The notes: generated by a model from the sequence alone, not told the origin. 64,000 bases of DNA from Pontibacter beigongshangensis (GCF_014332515.1 NZ_VFSD01000016.1:1-64000); one strand, 5' to 3'. Counted from the stretch's first letter, positions 54,606-64,000 are shown. Program-made: numbers and translations.

Positions 54606-55186
54606 GCAGCAGTAGTGCCTCTGAAGGACTGTTTTTATTCGAATAATTGCTGGTAACTGATTATTGGGTGTTGAATGGTTGATGAGGGAATTTGAACAGG
54701 AACCACAAAACACATTGCAATACTCAACTCTTAATTTCAGAAGCGCTCTGTGTGCTGCATCCTGTGTTCATTTCACCAGCAGCTGAAAGCTCTGGAGGGG
54801 CATTTTCATTAGAATAATTTGGGGAGCAGCGGCAATAGCAACGGGTTGCTGTGTTTTATTCGTCCATTAAAATTCAGTTCGGAGTAGCATGCAGTAAAAA
54901 ATTTGATATTGTCTATATAAACTATTGTGCATCAGAGGATAATGACTTAAATTGTGCAATTGATAAATACTGGCTTTGAGTTGGAATCTAAAATAAGTTA
55001 TACTTCTGAGGTGCTTCAGAATATGCTTTCCCTGATCCTGCTGTGCAATCTCGCAACGCCCTTTTCCAGAACAGATTGCAGGAAATAAATTGGTAAAGAT
55101 TAATGCTAATATTCGTTAGGATATTTCAGTACAAAACCTTTTCTTTAAAGAGTGCATTTTACAATACTAAACCCTACACTTTTTAT
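54606..55186. other. Spacer between the peptidase and hppA
   Basis: About 580 bases. The composite repeat fills the first third; the rest is AT-rich with no supported gene and presumably holds the hppA promoter. Confidence 0.5.
54617..54820 (-). repeat. Composite direct-repeat element, copy 4 (204 bp)
   Basis: Core A at 54617-54648 (GCCTCTGAAGGAC, TGTTTTTATTCGAATAATTG) and core B at 54789-54820 (GCTCTGGAGGGGC, ATTTTCATTAGAATAATTT), same orientation. Spacer features shared with other copies are GGTTGATGAGGGAA and CAACTCTTAATT. Confidence 0.8.
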
Positions 55187-57439
55187 ATGGAAAATATCCT
55201 TTACGCAATTCCCGGTTTCGGATTAGCTGCTCTATTATACACCTGGTTCAGGTCGGCCTGGGTCACGAAACAACCTGCCGGCAACGAGCGCATGAGCACT
55301 ATTGCCAGGCACATCGCTGATGGCGCCATGGCTTTTCTCAGGGCAGAATATAAAGTGATGTTCTACTTTGCTGTTATAGCATCGCTCTTCCTTTTCTATT
55401 TGGGTTATTCCAGCGAGCGCTCGCATTGGCTGATTGTGGTGTCCTTCCTGATCGGGGCATTCCTGTCGGCGCTGGCCGGTTTTATAGGCATGCGCATTGC
55501 CACCAAAGCCAACGTGCGTACCGCCGAGGCTGCCCGTACCAGCCTTTCGAAAGCACTGGAAGTTTCGTTTGCAGGCGGAACCGTCATGGGAATGGGCGTG
55601 GCTGGTCTGGCAGTGCTGGGACTGGGTTCCCTGTTTATCGTGTTTTACTACCTGTTTGTGCACAGCATCGGAGCCGATGTAAACGGTCTGGAAATGGAAC
55701 GGGCCCTAGAGGTGCTGACCGGTTTCTCGCTTGGCGCTGAAAGTATTGCCCTTTTTGCCCGTGTAGGCGGCGGTATTTATACCAAAGCAGCCGATGTGGG
55801 CGCTGACCTGGTAGGTAAGGTAGAGGCAGGCATCCCCGAAGACGATCCGCGTAACCCCGCCACTATCGCCGACAATGTGGGCGATAACGTGGGGGACGTG
55901 GCCGGTATGGGAGCCGACTTATTCGGTTCTTATGTGGCCACTATTCTGGCAACCATGGTGCTGGGGCGTGAAGTGGAGGTAGCGGATAACTTCGGAGGGT
56001 TGTCGCCGGTAATTCTCCCTATGCTCATCGCAGGCCTGGGTATTATTTTCTCCCTTATCGGGATGGCCTTTGTGCGGGTAAAAGAAGGCGGTAACGTACA
56101 GGCTGCCCTTAACTTAGGCAACTGGATATCTGTTGTCCTGACGGCCATCGGATCCTATGTGGCCATACACTGGCTCCTACCAGAGAACCTGTCGCTCCGC
56201 AATTTCGAGTTTACAGCCAACGGTGTGTTTCTGGCCGTGTTGGTGGGGCTGGTGGTTGGGTCGCTTATGAGTATCATCACCGAGTATTATACGGCAATGG
56301 GCAAAGGCCCGGTAAACTCTATTGTGCAGCAGTCCTCTACGGGACATGCCACGAACATTATTGCCGGCCTGGCCGTGGGCATGCACTCTACCGTGTTGCC
56401 CATTATTGTGCTGGCAGCTGGCATCGTGCTTTCTTATGCCGCTGCCGGATTGTATGGCGTGGCAATTGCGGCAGCCGGCATGATGGCGACCACCGCCATG
56501 CAGCTGGCCATAGATGCCTTCGGGCCGATAGCCGACAATGCCGGAGGTATAGCCGAGATGAGCGAACTGCCGAAAGAAGTGCGCGGCCGCACCGATATCC
56601 TGGATGCGGTGGGCAATACCACCGCCGCCACCGGAAAGGGCTTCGCCATTGCCTCTGCGGCTCTTACCTCGCTGGCCTTGTTTGCCGCCTTTGTGGGCAT
56701 AGCCGGTATTTCCAGCATAGACCTGTACAAGGCGCCTGTTTTGGCCGGCTTGTTTATAGGAGCCATGATTCCGTTTATTTTCTCAGCACTTGCCATAGCG
56801 GCCGTAGGTAGAGCGGCCATGGCCATGGTACATGAGGTGCGCCGGCAGTTCCGCGAAATTCCGGGCATTATGGAAGGAACAGGCATGCCGGAGTACGATA
56901 AATGTGTGGCCATCTCCACCAAGGCAGCCATCCGCGAAATGATGTTGCCGGGAGCCATTGCCCTGATCGTGCCGGTCATAGTTGGCTTTGGCTTCAAGGG
57001 CGTATTTGAAGACACCTCCTCTCCTGAAATACTGGGCGGACTGCTGGCCGGTGTAACGGTGTCGGGAGTGCTGATGGCTATGTTCCAGTCTAATGCCGGG
57101 GGAGCCTGGGACAATGCCAAAAAATCGTTTGAGCAGGGCGTGGAGATAAACGGCAAAATGGAGTACAAAGGCTCCGATGCACATAAAGCTTCTGTAACCG
57201 GCGATACCGTGGGCGATCCTTTCAAAGATACCTCCGGCCCATCTATGAATATCCTAATCAAGCTCATGTCCATTGTCTCGCTGGTAATCGCCCCGCATAT
57301 CGCGCTTGAGCAGGCGCCGCCAGTGCCGGAGCGCCCCATCGAGATAAACATGGACACCAAACAGGAGGCGCCTCTTACAACAGCTGATCAGGTGCGGACT
57401 GCCAACACAGTACTTGCCTACAGCCAGTCGGCACAGTAA
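55187..57439 (+). CDS. hppA: K+-dependent membrane-bound pyrophosphatase
   Basis: A 750-residue integral membrane ion pump. I use ATG 55187 (MENILYAIPGFGLAALLY); the frame back to 55103 adds a non-conserved segment. Motifs: the PPi site in GADLVGKVEAGIPEDDPRNP, DNVGDNVGDVAGMGADL, and the C-terminal GGAWDNAKK and GDTVGDPFKDTSGPS. The residue after GNTT reads Ala-Ala (GNTTAATGKGF), which marks the K+-dependent group. It couples pyrophosphate hydrolysis to Na+ and/or H+ export. Placed next to purine-salvage and GTPase genes that produce or use pyrophosphate-linked nucleotides. Confidence 0.94.
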   Translation: MENILYAIPGFGLAALLYTWFRSAWVTKQPAGNERMSTIARHIADGAMAFLRAEYKVMFYFAVIASLFLFYLGYSSERSHWLIVVSFLIGAFLSALAGFIGMRIATKANVRTAEAARTSLSKALEVSFAGGTVMGMGVAGLAVLGLGSLFIVFYYLFVHSIGADVNGLEMERALEVLTGFSLGAESIALFARVGGGIYTKAADVGADLVGKVEAGIPEDDPRNPATIADNVGDNVGDVAGMGADLFGSYVATILATMVLGREVEVADNFGGLSPVILPMLIAGLGIIFSLIGMAFVRVKEGGNVQAALNLGNWISVVLTAIGSYVAIHWLLPENLSLRNFEFTANGVFLAVLVGLVVGSLMSIITEYYTAMGKGPVNSIVQQSSTGHATNIIAGLAVGMHSTVLPIIVLAAGIVLSYAAAGLYGVAIAAAGMMATTAMQLAIDAFGPIADNAGGIAEMSELPKEVRGRTDILDAVGNTTAATGKGFAIASAALTSLALFAAFVGIAGISSIDLYKAPVLAGLFIGAMIPFIFSALAIAAVGRAAMAMVHEVRRQFREIPGIMEGTGMPEYDKCVAISTKAAIREMMLPGAIALIVPVIVGFGFKGVFEDTSSPEILGGLLAGVTVSGVLMAMFQSNAGGAWDNAKKSFEQGVEINGKMEYKGSDAHKASVTGDTVGDPFKDTSGPSMNILIKLMSIVSLVIAPHIALEQAPPVPERPIEINMDTKQEAPLTTADQVRTANTVLAYSQSAQ

Positions 57440-57457
57440 GCATACCTTTTGAGTAAT

Positions 57458-57487
57458 AATAAGCCTGACTTTTAAGTTGGGCTTATT
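57458..57487 (+). terminator. Intrinsic terminator of hppA
   Basis: AATAAGCC and GGCTTATT with inner ACTT/AAGT pairing, then a T-rich run. Confidence 0.8.
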
Positions 57488-57508
57488 TTTTATTTATACT
57501 TACCTTTG
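57477..57508 (+). promoter_or_regulatory. Candidate promoter of hpt
   Basis: TACCTTTG (57501-57508) fits the -7 consensus, and TTG at 57477-57479 lies 21 bases upstream, a permitted -33 spacing. It overlaps the hppA terminator. Confidence 0.5.
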
Positions 57509-57525
57509 TTCAGTCTAATAATTTC

Positions 57526-58074
57526 ATGCCCATGGAGCCCCGTAAAGTAACCTTACACGATTGCCAGTTCAGCACTTATATTTTTGAGGAGGAGATAATT
57601 GCCCGGATACAGATGCTGGCCGATCAGATTAATCAGGATTATGAAGGGAAGAACCCGCTGTTCCTGGCCGTATTGAACGGGTCGTTTATGTTTGCCTCAG
57701 ACCTGCTGAAACGGGTAACGGTGCCCTGCGAGATTGCTTTTGTGCGCCTCTCCTCGTACCAGGATATGCAGAGCACCGGCAAGGTAAAAGAGGTGTTGGG
57801 GCTGGTAGAAGACATTAAAGGGCGCCATGTCATAATATTAGAAGACATTGTAGACACCGGGCACACCCTGCAGCTTCTGGAGCAGCAGCTTCTGGAGAAG
57901 CAGCCTGCCTCGCTGGAGGTGGCGGCGCTGCTAGTCAAGCCCGAATGCCTGCAATACCCCCTGGAACTCAAATACGTCGCGAAAAATATTCCAAACGATT
58001 TTGTGGTAGGGTATGGGCTCGATTATAACGGAACAGGTAGAAACCTGCGCGATATTTACAAGATCGTGTCCTGA
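57526..58074 (+). CDS. hpt: Hypoxanthine phosphoribosyltransferase
   Basis: A 182-residue purine-salvage enzyme. The PPi-binding loop is VLNGSFMFASDLLKRV, the flexible loop includes RLSSYQDMQSTGKV, and the PRPP motif is VIILEDIVDTGHTLQ (Glu-Asp pair, near 105-119), with the purine-ring clamp near KNIPNDFVVGYGLDYN. It makes IMP or GMP from the free base and PRPP. ATG 57532 (MEPRKV) is an alternative start. adk follows 124 bases later. Confidence 0.92.
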   Translation: MPMEPRKVTLHDCQFSTYIFEEEIIARIQMLADQINQDYEGKNPLFLAVLNGSFMFASDLLKRVTVPCEIAFVRLSSYQDMQSTGKVKEVLGLVEDIKGRHVIILEDIVDTGHTLQLLEQQLLEKQPASLEVAALLVKPECLQYPLELKYVAKNIPNDFVVGYGLDYNGTGRNLRDIYKIVS

Positions 58075-58168
58075 CCGCAGCCCGCAGAACTTCTGCATCA
58101 GAGGCAATAAATAACATTTTTTGTGAAGGTTGTCTCCAGAAAAACGAACAAAATATTAATTTTATACT

Positions 58169-58176
58169 TACTTTTG
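58169..58176 (+). promoter_or_regulatory. Candidate -7 box for adk
   Basis: TACTTTTG fits TAnnTTTG, 22 bases before the start codon. Confidence 0.4.
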
Positions 58177-58198
58177 CCTTTTACATTCACGAAAAGAT

Positions 58199-58777
58199 AT
58201 GCTCAACATTGTTTTGTTTGGCCCTCCAGGAGCTGGCAAGGGAACACAAAGTCAGAAATTAATCGAGAAGTACAACCTGATCCACCTCTCAACCGGAGAT
58301 TTGTTACGGTCAGAGATTGCAGCTGGTTCTGAGCTAGGGCTTAAGGCCAAGTCTCTGATGGACAGTGGTTTGCTTGTTCCTGATGAAGTGGTGATCGGCA
58401 TGATTGCAAACAAAGTGAAGGAGCATACCCATGCCTCCGGATTTATTTTCGACGGGTTTCCGCGCACCGTGCCGCAGGCGCAAAGCTTGGACAAACTGCT
58501 GCAGGACAACGGAACAGAAATTACTGCCATGCTGGCCCTGAAGGTCGATGATGAGGAACTGACCAAGCGCTTGCTGCTTCGTGGCCAGACTTCAGGCCGC
58601 CCTGACGACCAGAATGAAGAACTGATCCGGAAGCGGGTGCAGGAGTATAACACCAAAACAACCCCCGTGGCAGATTTTTATGCTGGCCAGGGCAAGTTCT
58701 TTGCCGTGGATGGAATCGGTGAGATAGACGAGATCTTTGATCAGCTCTGCCAGCACATCGATAGCCTGAAACAATAG
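58199..58777 (+). CDS. adk: Adenylate kinase
   Basis: A 192-residue nucleoside-monophosphate kinase: AMP + ATP to 2 ADP. P-loop GPPGAGKGTQ (7-16), AMP-binding HLSTGDLLRSE and DGFPRTVPQAQ, and Arg residues in LLLRGQTSGRPDD. It has the short form of the LID without a zinc motif, the usual state in Bacteroidota. It is followed by obgE after 46 bases, probably in one transcript. Confidence 0.95.
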   Translation: MLNIVLFGPPGAGKGTQSQKLIEKYNLIHLSTGDLLRSEIAAGSELGLKAKSLMDSGLLVPDEVVIGMIANKVKEHTHASGFIFDGFPRTVPQAQSLDKLLQDNGTEITAMLALKVDDEELTKRLLLRGQTSGRPDDQNEELIRKRVQEYNTKTTPVADFYAGQGKFFAVDGIGEIDEIFDQLCQHIDSLKQ

Positions 58778-58823
58778 CAGCAAAGTTTCGAACTAAACAT
58801 TTTCATAGTTTTAAAAACCAGGT

Positions 58824-59816
58824 TTGGCATCATCAAACTTTATAGATTACGTTAAGATCTGCTCGCGCTCCGGCCGTGGCGGCGGCGGTTCTGCCCACTT
58901 GCACCGCGACAAGAGAACCGCCAAAGGCGGCCCTGACGGCGGCGACGGCGGCAGAGGCGGGCACGTTATCCTGCGCGGCAACTCACAGCTCTGGACTTTA
59001 CTGCACCTGCAGTACCGGAAGCATGTAATCGCCGAAAACGGACTTAACGGAGGCTCCGACCACTCTTCAGGAGCGCAGGGGCATGATGAGGTGCTGGAGG
59101 TGCCTTTAGGTACTATTGCCCGGGATGCCGAAACAGGCGAGTTTAAATGTGAGATAACGCAGCACGGGCAGGAAATAATACTGACGCCCGGTGGTCGTGG
59201 AGGCCTCGGCAACGCGCACTTTAAATCGCCCACCAACCAGACACCGCGTTACGCTCAGCCCGGCGAACCCGGCATAGAGGAGTGGGTGGTGCTGGAACTG
59301 AAGCTGCTGGCCGACGTGGGGCTGGTTGGTTTCCCGAATGCGGGCAAATCTACGCTGCTCTCTGTTGTGTCTGCCGCCAAACCCAAAATAGCCAACTACG
59401 CCTTTACCACGCTGGTCCCCAACCTGGGCGTGGTCGCCTACCGCGATTACAAATCGTTTGTGATGGCCGACATACCAGGTATTATTGAGGGAGCCTCTGA
59501 GGGCAAAGGCCTGGGGCTGCGCTTTTTGCGGCACATAGAACGAAACTCGATGCTGCTGTTTATGATCTCCTGCGATAGTCCTGATATTGCAGAAGAGTAT
59601 AAGGTGCTGCTGACAGAACTGGAGAAATACAACCCGGAGCTGCTCGACAAAAAGCGGATACTGGCCATCACCAAAACAGATATGATTGATGAGGAACTGG
59701 AGGCAGAGATAAAAGCGACCCTGCCAGAGGACCTGCCAACCGTCTTCATCTCTAGCATCACCCAAAAGAACCTTGGTCAGCTAAAGGATATGATCTGGGC
59801 CGCGCTGAATGGCTAA
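58824..59816 (+). CDS. obgE: Obg family GTPase
   Basis: A 330-residue ribosome-associated GTPase. The glycine-rich Obg domain is about residues 1-158 ([34 protein letters not shown]), and the G domain has G1 [12 protein letters not shown]3 DIPGIIEG, G4 TKTD. The start is TTG 58824 ([16 protein letters not shown]); no ATG fits in front of the Obg domain, and the conserved FIDYVKI begins six residues in. The C-terminal OCT domain of some Obg proteins is absent. Confidence 0.94.
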   Translation: MASSNFIDYVKICSRSGRGGGGSAHLHRDKRTAKGGPDGGDGGRGGHVILRGNSQLWTLLHLQYRKHVIAENGLNGGSDHSSGAQGHDEVLEVPLGTIARDAETGEFKCEITQHGQEIILTPGGRGGLGNAHFKSPTNQTPRYAQPGEPGIEEWVVLELKLLADVGLVGFPNAGKSTLLSVVSAAKPKIANYAFTTLVPNLGVVAYRDYKSFVMADIPGIIEGASEGKGLGLRFLRHIERNSMLLFMISCDSPDIAEEYKVLLTELEKYNPELLDKKRILAITKTDMIDEELEAEIKATLPEDLPTVFISSITQKNLGQLKDMIWAALNG

Positions 59817-59898
59817 CTGGCTTGTTTAGTGGGCCTTGTCGCCTGGCTCTGTATCAGGCATCAGTGAGTATTCTGTGAGTATTCTGATAAATTACGAG

Positions 59899-59937
59899 AT
59901 CGGTAGAGGGTTTGTCAGCCCTCTACCGATTTTTTTA
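59899..59937 (+). terminator. Intrinsic terminator of obgE
   Basis: ATCGGTAGAGGG and CCCTCTACCGAT around an eight-base loop, followed by seven T bases. Confidence 0.9.
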
Positions 59938-60222
59938 TAGTCGAAGCAGGCAGAACAGCCTGGGGGAGGGCTGCTAAAGTCTGCAGCTGATGAACCTAAT
60001 TTTTGTTTATAACATTAAAGTTAAAGCACAGGTAGAGTGGAGACTTGGTAGCATTAAGAAGGTTGTACCTCAACCAATGCTGCTTATTACTCAAATACTC
60101 ATTCAAAATTATAAACAGTCACTCATTCACAATTCCAAACGTGCCACTATGTCACGGGGCCAGGTTTGGCAAGTTAATTGAAAAGGAAAGAGAGACTTAT
60201 CAACCGAAATTTTTAAGGCATT
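59938..60222. other. Spacer before grpE
   Basis: No gene supported. The short forward ORFs at 59990-60233 have no domain. No CIRCE-type inverted repeat (TTAGCACTC/GAGTGCTAA) is seen, so HrcA control of grpE-dnaJ is not indicated. Confidence 0.5.
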
Positions 60223-60801
60223 ATGTCAGATAAAAAGAACAGGAAAGAGCAGAACCCCGAGGAATTACAGGATGCTACTGCCAATTTGGAAGAAATCGGT
60301 CAGGAGCAGGCAGAGGCAGACGAGCAGTCTGACCTGACGGCCGAAGCAGCTGACACTGATACGACTGCCATAGAACTGGCAGAAATGAAAGATAAATATA
60401 TACGCCTGATGGCTGAGTTTGAGAACTTCAGACGCAGAACGGCTAAAGAGCGGATCGATCTGACAAAAACAGCCACCGAGGACCTGATGAGCAACCTGCT
60501 GCCTGTGCTCGACGATATGGACCGGGCTAAACAGGCATTAGTGGAGGTGCATGACGTAGAGTCTGCCCTGCAGGGCCTGGACCTGGTTTTTCATAAACTT
60601 GACGGTGTGTTGCAGCAGAAAGGGCTGAAAGTGATAGAGATAGGCGTGGGTAGCGAATTTGACAGCGACTTCCACGAGGCTGTTACCCAGATTCCGGCTC
60701 CGTCAGAAGACCTGAAAGGCAGGATAGTAGATGTGATTGAGAAGGGATATATCTTAAACGAGAAGGTAATCCGGTTCGCGAAAGTAATTATAGGAGCGTA
60801 A
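60223..60801 (+). CDS. grpE: Nucleotide exchange factor GrpE
   Basis: A 192-residue co-chaperone of DnaK. The acidic N-terminus (1-60) is followed by the long coiled coil (EMKDKYIRLMAEFENFRRRTAKERID) and the beta-wing domain (GLKVIEIGVGSEFDSDFHEAV, near 135-155; GYILNEKVIRFAKVIIGA at the end). It speeds ADP release from DnaK. dnaJ starts three bases after its stop, so they are one operon. Confidence 0.95.
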   Translation: MSDKKNRKEQNPEELQDATANLEEIGQEQAEADEQSDLTAEAADTDTTAIELAEMKDKYIRLMAEFENFRRRTAKERIDLTKTATEDLMSNLLPVLDDMDRAKQALVEVHDVESALQGLDLVFHKLDGVLQQKGLKVIEIGVGSEFDSDFHEAVTQIPAPSEDLKGRIVDVIEKGYILNEKVIRFAKVIIGA

Positions 60802-60804
60802 CGA

Positions 60805-61956
60805 ATGGCTAAGAGAGATTATTACGAGGTTTTGGGGTTAAGCAAGGGAGCCAGTCCGGAAGAAATAAAGAAGGCTTACCGCAAGATCGCCATTAAATTT
60901 CACCCCGATAAAAACCCGGACGACCCGACTGCCGAGGACAAGTTTAAGGAAGCAGCCGAGGCGTATGAGGTGCTGAGCAACGAACAGAAGCGGCAGCGCT
61001 ACGACCAGTTCGGGCACCAGGGTATGAACGGCGGCTTCGGCGGCGGTGGCGGCATGAACATGGAAGATATCTTCTCCCAGTTCGGCGACATCTTTGGCGG
61101 TGGCGGCGGCAGCCCTTTCGAAAGCTTTTTTGGAGGTGGCAGGCAAGGCGGCGGCCGGCGTACGCGCAAGGGCTCTAACCTGCGCATTAAGCTCAAACTC
61201 AACCTCGAGGAAATTGCCAACGGAGTAGAGAAAAAGATAAAGGTGAAACGGCATGTGGCCTGTGGCACCTGTGGAGGCAACGGCGCCAAAAACGGCACTG
61301 ACATGCAAACCTGTAACTCCTGCCAGGGATCAGGGCAGGTGCGCAAGGTGGTAAACACCATGCTGGGCCAGATGGTATCTACCGCTACGTGCCCTACCTG
61401 TAACGGCGAGGGCCGTATTGTAACCAAAAACTGCGACGTGTGCCATGGCAGCGGCCGGGAACTGCAGGAAGAGGTAATCACCATCAACGTGCCAGCCGGC
61501 GTAATGGATGGCATGCAGCTCTCCATGAGCGGCAAAGGCAACGTGCCGGAGCGCGGCGGCGTGCCGGGCGACCTTCTGATCCAGATAGAGGAAGAGGTGC
61601 ACCCATCCCTGAAACGTGACGGCAATAACGTCATTTTCGACCAGTACATCAGCTTTGTAGATGCTGCACTTGGCGCCGACATAGAAGTGCCGACCATTAC
61701 GGGCAAAGTAAAAGTAAACATAAAGCCGGGCACGCAAAGCGGCGAAATATTCAGGCTGCGCGGCAAAGGCATTAAAGATATAAACGGCTACGGCAAAGGC
61801 GACCAGCTGATCCATATCAACGTCTGGACTCCGAAATCGCTGAACAGTGAAGAGCGTGCCGCCCTGGAGCGCCTGCGCGAATCAGATAATTTTGCGCCGC
61901 ACCCAGGCAAAAACGACAAGGGCTTCTTTGAGAAAGTAAAAGATTATTTTCAATAA
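60805..61956 (+). CDS. dnaJ: Chaperone DnaJ
   Basis: A 383-residue J-protein. J domain 1-70 with the HPD motif at residues 33-35, a Gly/Phe-rich linker (~75-135), and four zinc-binding CxxCxGxG repeats: [24 protein letters not shown] and CDVCHGSG. The C-terminal substrate-binding domains follow. It delivers unfolded protein to DnaK. Co-transcribed with grpE; dnaK itself is not in this window. Confidence 0.96.
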   Translation: MAKRDYYEVLGLSKGASPEEIKKAYRKIAIKFHPDKNPDDPTAEDKFKEAAEAYEVLSNEQKRQRYDQFGHQGMNGGFGGGGGMNMEDIFSQFGDIFGGGGGSPFESFFGGGRQGGGRRTRKGSNLRIKLKLNLEEIANGVEKKIKVKRHVACGTCGGNGAKNGTDMQTCNSCQGSGQVRKVVNTMLGQMVSTATCPTCNGEGRIVTKNCDVCHGSGRELQEEVITINVPAGVMDGMQLSMSGKGNVPERGGVPGDLLIQIEEEVHPSLKRDGNNVIFDQYISFVDAALGADIEVPTITGKVKVNIKPGTQSGEIFRLRGKGIKDINGYGKGDQLIHINVWTPKSLNSEERAALERLRESDNFAPHPGKNDKGFFEKVKDYFQ

Positions 61957-61979
61957 ATAGCTCCCGCTACAGTTTCTAC

Positions 61980-62014
61980 AAAAGCCTGCCTTTTACCTAA
62001 AAGGCAGGCTTTTT
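61980..62014 (+). terminator. Intrinsic terminator of dnaJ
   Basis: AAAGCCTGCCTTTT and AAAAGGCAGGCTTT with a four-base loop, followed by more T. Confidence 0.9.
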
Positions 62015-62038
62015 TGGCTTTACAAGTGCAGCAGCGGA

Positions 62039-62070
62039 GCCTCCGGAGGGGCTTTTTGATTCAAATAATT
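62039..62070 (-). repeat. Core repeat
   Basis: Reverse core: GCCTCCGGAGGGGC, then TTTTTGATTCAAATAATTG, followed by spacer-like GCTGATTGTTA. Confidence 0.75.
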
Positions 62071-62508
62071 GCTGATTGTTATACCTAACCGCCTAAACCC
62101 TCTTCCATTAAAACCTTTATTCTTTTGTCAGTTGGGAAAAATCTTGTGGGCAAGATCCGTCTGTGGTCGAGAAGGGCAGTGAGTAGGCAAAACTGCTATG
62201 GGAGGATCTGATATTGACTGGTTGTTGGTTGCTGCCTGTGGAATGGTTGATAAGGGAGTATTGGAAGATGTGAAGATTTGAAAATTTGAGGATGAGGTGC
62301 AATAATTTTATATGAATTTCAGATCAGACTTTAGAAATATCAACTCTTACCTCAGAACTATTAACTCAAAACTCTTTGGGGTTCTGATTCAGACAAAAAA
62401 TATAATGTCTATAATCTAGTCTCTATCATCTAAAAAAGCGTTCTGTTACAAAAATATTGCCCTATCGCCAGAATAAAACTATTTTTACCTAAACTTAAAT
62501 GCAGCACC

Positions 62509-63420
62509 TTGAGCATCCTGAAAATTGATGGCGTTTCTAAGCGCTACGCCAATCATACCGCCCTCGACAATGTCAGCTTCGTTATTCCGACTGGCTGTAT
62601 TTTCGGTTTGCTGGGCCCTAACGGTGCCGGTAAAACCTCCCTGATCCGGATTATAACCCAGATTACCGGAGCCGATACCGGCGAAATACTATTTAGAGGA
62701 GAGCGTCTGAAGCCGCACCACATCCGGGAGATGGGCTACCTGCCCGAAGAGCGGGGGCTTTATAAGAAAATGAAGGTGGGTGAGCAACTCCTGTACCTGG
62801 CGCAGCTCAAGGGCCTGACGAAAGCAGACGCCACCGAACGCATAAAAGGCTGGATAGACCGGCTCGAAATCAGGGAATGGGTAGGCAAAAACATTGAGGA
62901 CCTCTCCAAAGGGATGCAGCAGAAGGTGCAGTTCATCGCCACGGTGCTGCACGAGCCCTCGCTGATTATTCTGGATGAGCCTTTCTCCGGCTTCGACCCG
63001 ATAAACGCCAACCTGATTAAAGACGAGATACTACGGCTGCGCGAAAGAGGCGCCTCTATTATTTTCTCGACCCACCGCATGGAGTCGGTGGAGGAGCTTT
63101 GCGACAATATTGCGCTCATTAACCGGGCCCAAAAAGTGCTCGACGGTTCTGTGAAAGAGATAAAGGAAGCTTATAAAACGGATACCTACCAGGTAATTGG
63201 CAACGGCAAGCTCCTGATCCTGAACCCGGATTTTGAGGTGCTGGAGCAGCACGAGAACCATGGCGTGTTCAGGGCTTCTATAAAGCTCCTGAATGGCACG
63301 CAACCAAACGACCTGCTCCGGTACCTGATCGAGCGGGTAGAGATTCACTCCTTTATAGAGCTGGTACCGAGCATAAACGACATCTTTATCAGAAAAGTAA
63401 AAGAAACACACCATGCATAA
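62509..63420 (+). CDS. ABC-2 type exporter, ATP-binding protein
   Basis: A 303-residue ATPase. Walker A is GPNGAGKTS (35-43), the signature LSKGMQQK (~132), Walker B LIILDEPFSGFDP, and the switch His in STHRM. The start is TTG 62509 (SILKIDGVSKRYANHTALDN); the ATG ten bases earlier is out of frame. The C-terminal ~80 residues match the NatA/YhaQ group, which drives Na+ or drug export. It overlaps the permease gene by eight bases. Confidence 0.88.
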   Translation: MSILKIDGVSKRYANHTALDNVSFVIPTGCIFGLLGPNGAGKTSLIRIITQITGADTGEILFRGERLKPHHIREMGYLPEERGLYKKMKVGEQLLYLAQLKGLTKADATERIKGWIDRLEIREWVGKNIEDLSKGMQQKVQFIATVLHEPSLIILDEPFSGFDPINANLIKDEILRLRERGASIIFSTHRMESVEELCDNIALINRAQKVLDGSVKEIKEAYKTDTYQVIGNGKLLILNPDFEVLEQHENHGVFRASIKLLNGTQPNDLLRYLIERVEIHSFIELVPSINDIFIRKVKETHHA

Positions 63421-64000
63421 AATCTGGTTGATTATTCAGCGGGAGTACCTGACGCGTGTCCGGAAAAAAAGCTTCATCATCATGACTTTTCTGACGCCGC
63501 TGCTCCTGGCTGCCTTTATGGTGGTGCCCGCCTGGCTGGCCACCGTGTCCGACAGCTCCGACGTGGTGATGGTGCTGGACGAAAGCGGCCTGTTTGTCGA
63601 CAAACTGGAGACAAAGAAAGACCTGCTTTTTATACCCATACAAGGCGACCTGGAGAGTGCCAAGGAGTTGTACCAGGAAACCGGGAACACAGCTCTGCTC
63701 TACATCCCGCAGATGGATATCAACGATCCGCAGGGTTTTAAAGTCTACTCCAAAAAGAACACCAACATCCAGACAAAAGCCAGGCTGGAGAATATGCTGG
63801 AGAAGGAGATCGAAAACCAGCGTTTTATAGCCTCCGGCATAGATCGGGAGCAGCTCAACAAAATGAAAGCCGACATCAGCATTGCCACCGTAAACCTGAG
63901 CGAAGAGGGCGAGCGCGATAACAACGCCTGGGTGACCTCAGGGGCCGGCATTATAGCGGCGGTAATTATTTACTTCTTCATTTTTATGTACGGCGTGCAG
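63413..64000 (+). CDS. ABC-2 type exporter permease (partial, cut by window end)
   Basis: At least 196 residues of a NatB/YhaP-like permease, from ATG 63413. It starts with MHKIWLIIQREYLTRVRKKS, then a first membrane helix (SFIIMTFLTPLLLAAFMVVPAWL), a large periplasmic domain (~45-175) and the start of the next helix (GAGIIAAVIIYFFIFMYG) at the edge. It forms the exporter with the preceding ATPase, with an eight-base gene overlap. Confidence 0.87.
   Translation, partial: MHKIWLIIQREYLTRVRKKSFIIMTFLTPLLLAAFMVVPAWLATVSDSSDVVMVLDESGLFVDKLETKKDLLFIPIQGDLESAKELYQETGNTALLYIPQMDINDPQGFKVYSKKNTNIQTKARLENMLEKEIENQRFIASGIDREQLNKMKADISIATVNLSEEGERDNNAWVTSGAGIIAAVIIYFFIFMYGVQ

Larger units (their letters stand above)
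61957..62508. other. Spacer between dnaJ and the ABC exporter
   Basis: About 550 bases. It holds the dnaJ terminator, a reverse core repeat at 62039-62070, and a long AT-rich tract with GGTTGTTGGTTGCTGCC and CAACTCTTACCTCAGAAC, both resembling composite spacer sequence. A second core is not recognisable. No gene supported. Confidence 0.5.

Noticed and set aside
59990-60233. Two short forward ORFs before grpE
   Set aside because: They overlap in different frames, have no domain, and sit in the grpE leader.

Overview
This window is bacterial chromosome from a member of the Bacteroidota, most likely a Cytophagales organism close to Pontibacter/Hymenobacter. That placement is inference. It rests on an S46 dipeptidyl-peptidase, a T9SS sorting-domain remnant, a PorV/PorQ-like barrel, Oar-type TonB receptor, DUF3857 transglutaminase proteins, a SigZ-ArsI pair, ring-type -7 boxes of the TAnnTTTG class, and GC-moderate coding sequence with AT-rich spacers. 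No rRNA, CRISPR array, phage or transposase gene is visible. One tRNA (Ala, GGC anticodon) is present.

Layout. 1-3.6 kb: two small unknown proteins, a decayed HAD-like gene, then a three-gene RimK operon (retropepsin-like protease, RimK ATP-grasp ligase, zinc deacylase). 3.8-8.8 kb: AraC regulator with a DUF417 membrane protein, a small outer-membrane protein, a methyltransferase, a TIP30-like reductase and CvfB. 9.2-19.7 kb: a BamA/TamA-like barrel, a DNA-repair radical SAM protein with its DUF4130 partner, and two tandem DUF3857/transglutaminase proteins. 19.8-24 kb: ArsI-like dioxygenase, SigZ, an HhH-barrel protein and a PorV-like protein. 24.2-25.9 kb: two AT-rich genes that form a small integron-type gene-cassette array (finding 1). 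26-34.9 kb: S46 peptidase, YidD, SdpR/SdpI, MFS transporter, and a serine acetyltransferase-cysteine synthase operon for cysteine synthesis. 35-36.7 kb: a deletion scar joining two 5'-truncated genes. 36.8-41 kb: tRNA-Ala, Oar-like TonB receptor, NlpC/P60 lipoprotein. 41.7-52.3 kb: a surface-polysaccharide region (alpha/beta hydrolase, AsnB-like amidotransferase, UDP-glucose dehydrogenase, UDP-xylose synthase type decarboxylase, four glycosyltransferases). 52.3-64 kb: TPR protein, M42-type peptidase, K+-dependent membrane pyrophosphatase, Hpt, Adk, ObgE, GrpE-DnaJ, and an ABC exporter whose permease runs off the window.

Two features stand out. First, the genes at 24246-25142 and 25237-25815 are each bounded at the 5' side by an 8-bp GTT-box that is the exact reverse complement of the box just after their own stop codon, and each is followed by a matching attC-like fold. 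This is the signature of mobile gene cassettes, and no integrase lies nearby. Second, a ~32-bp intergenic core repeat occurs about 22 times. In four places two cores lie in direct orientation at an almost constant outer length (203-209 bp) around a shared AT-rich spacer, so the family looks like a small non-autonomous composite element plus solo cores.
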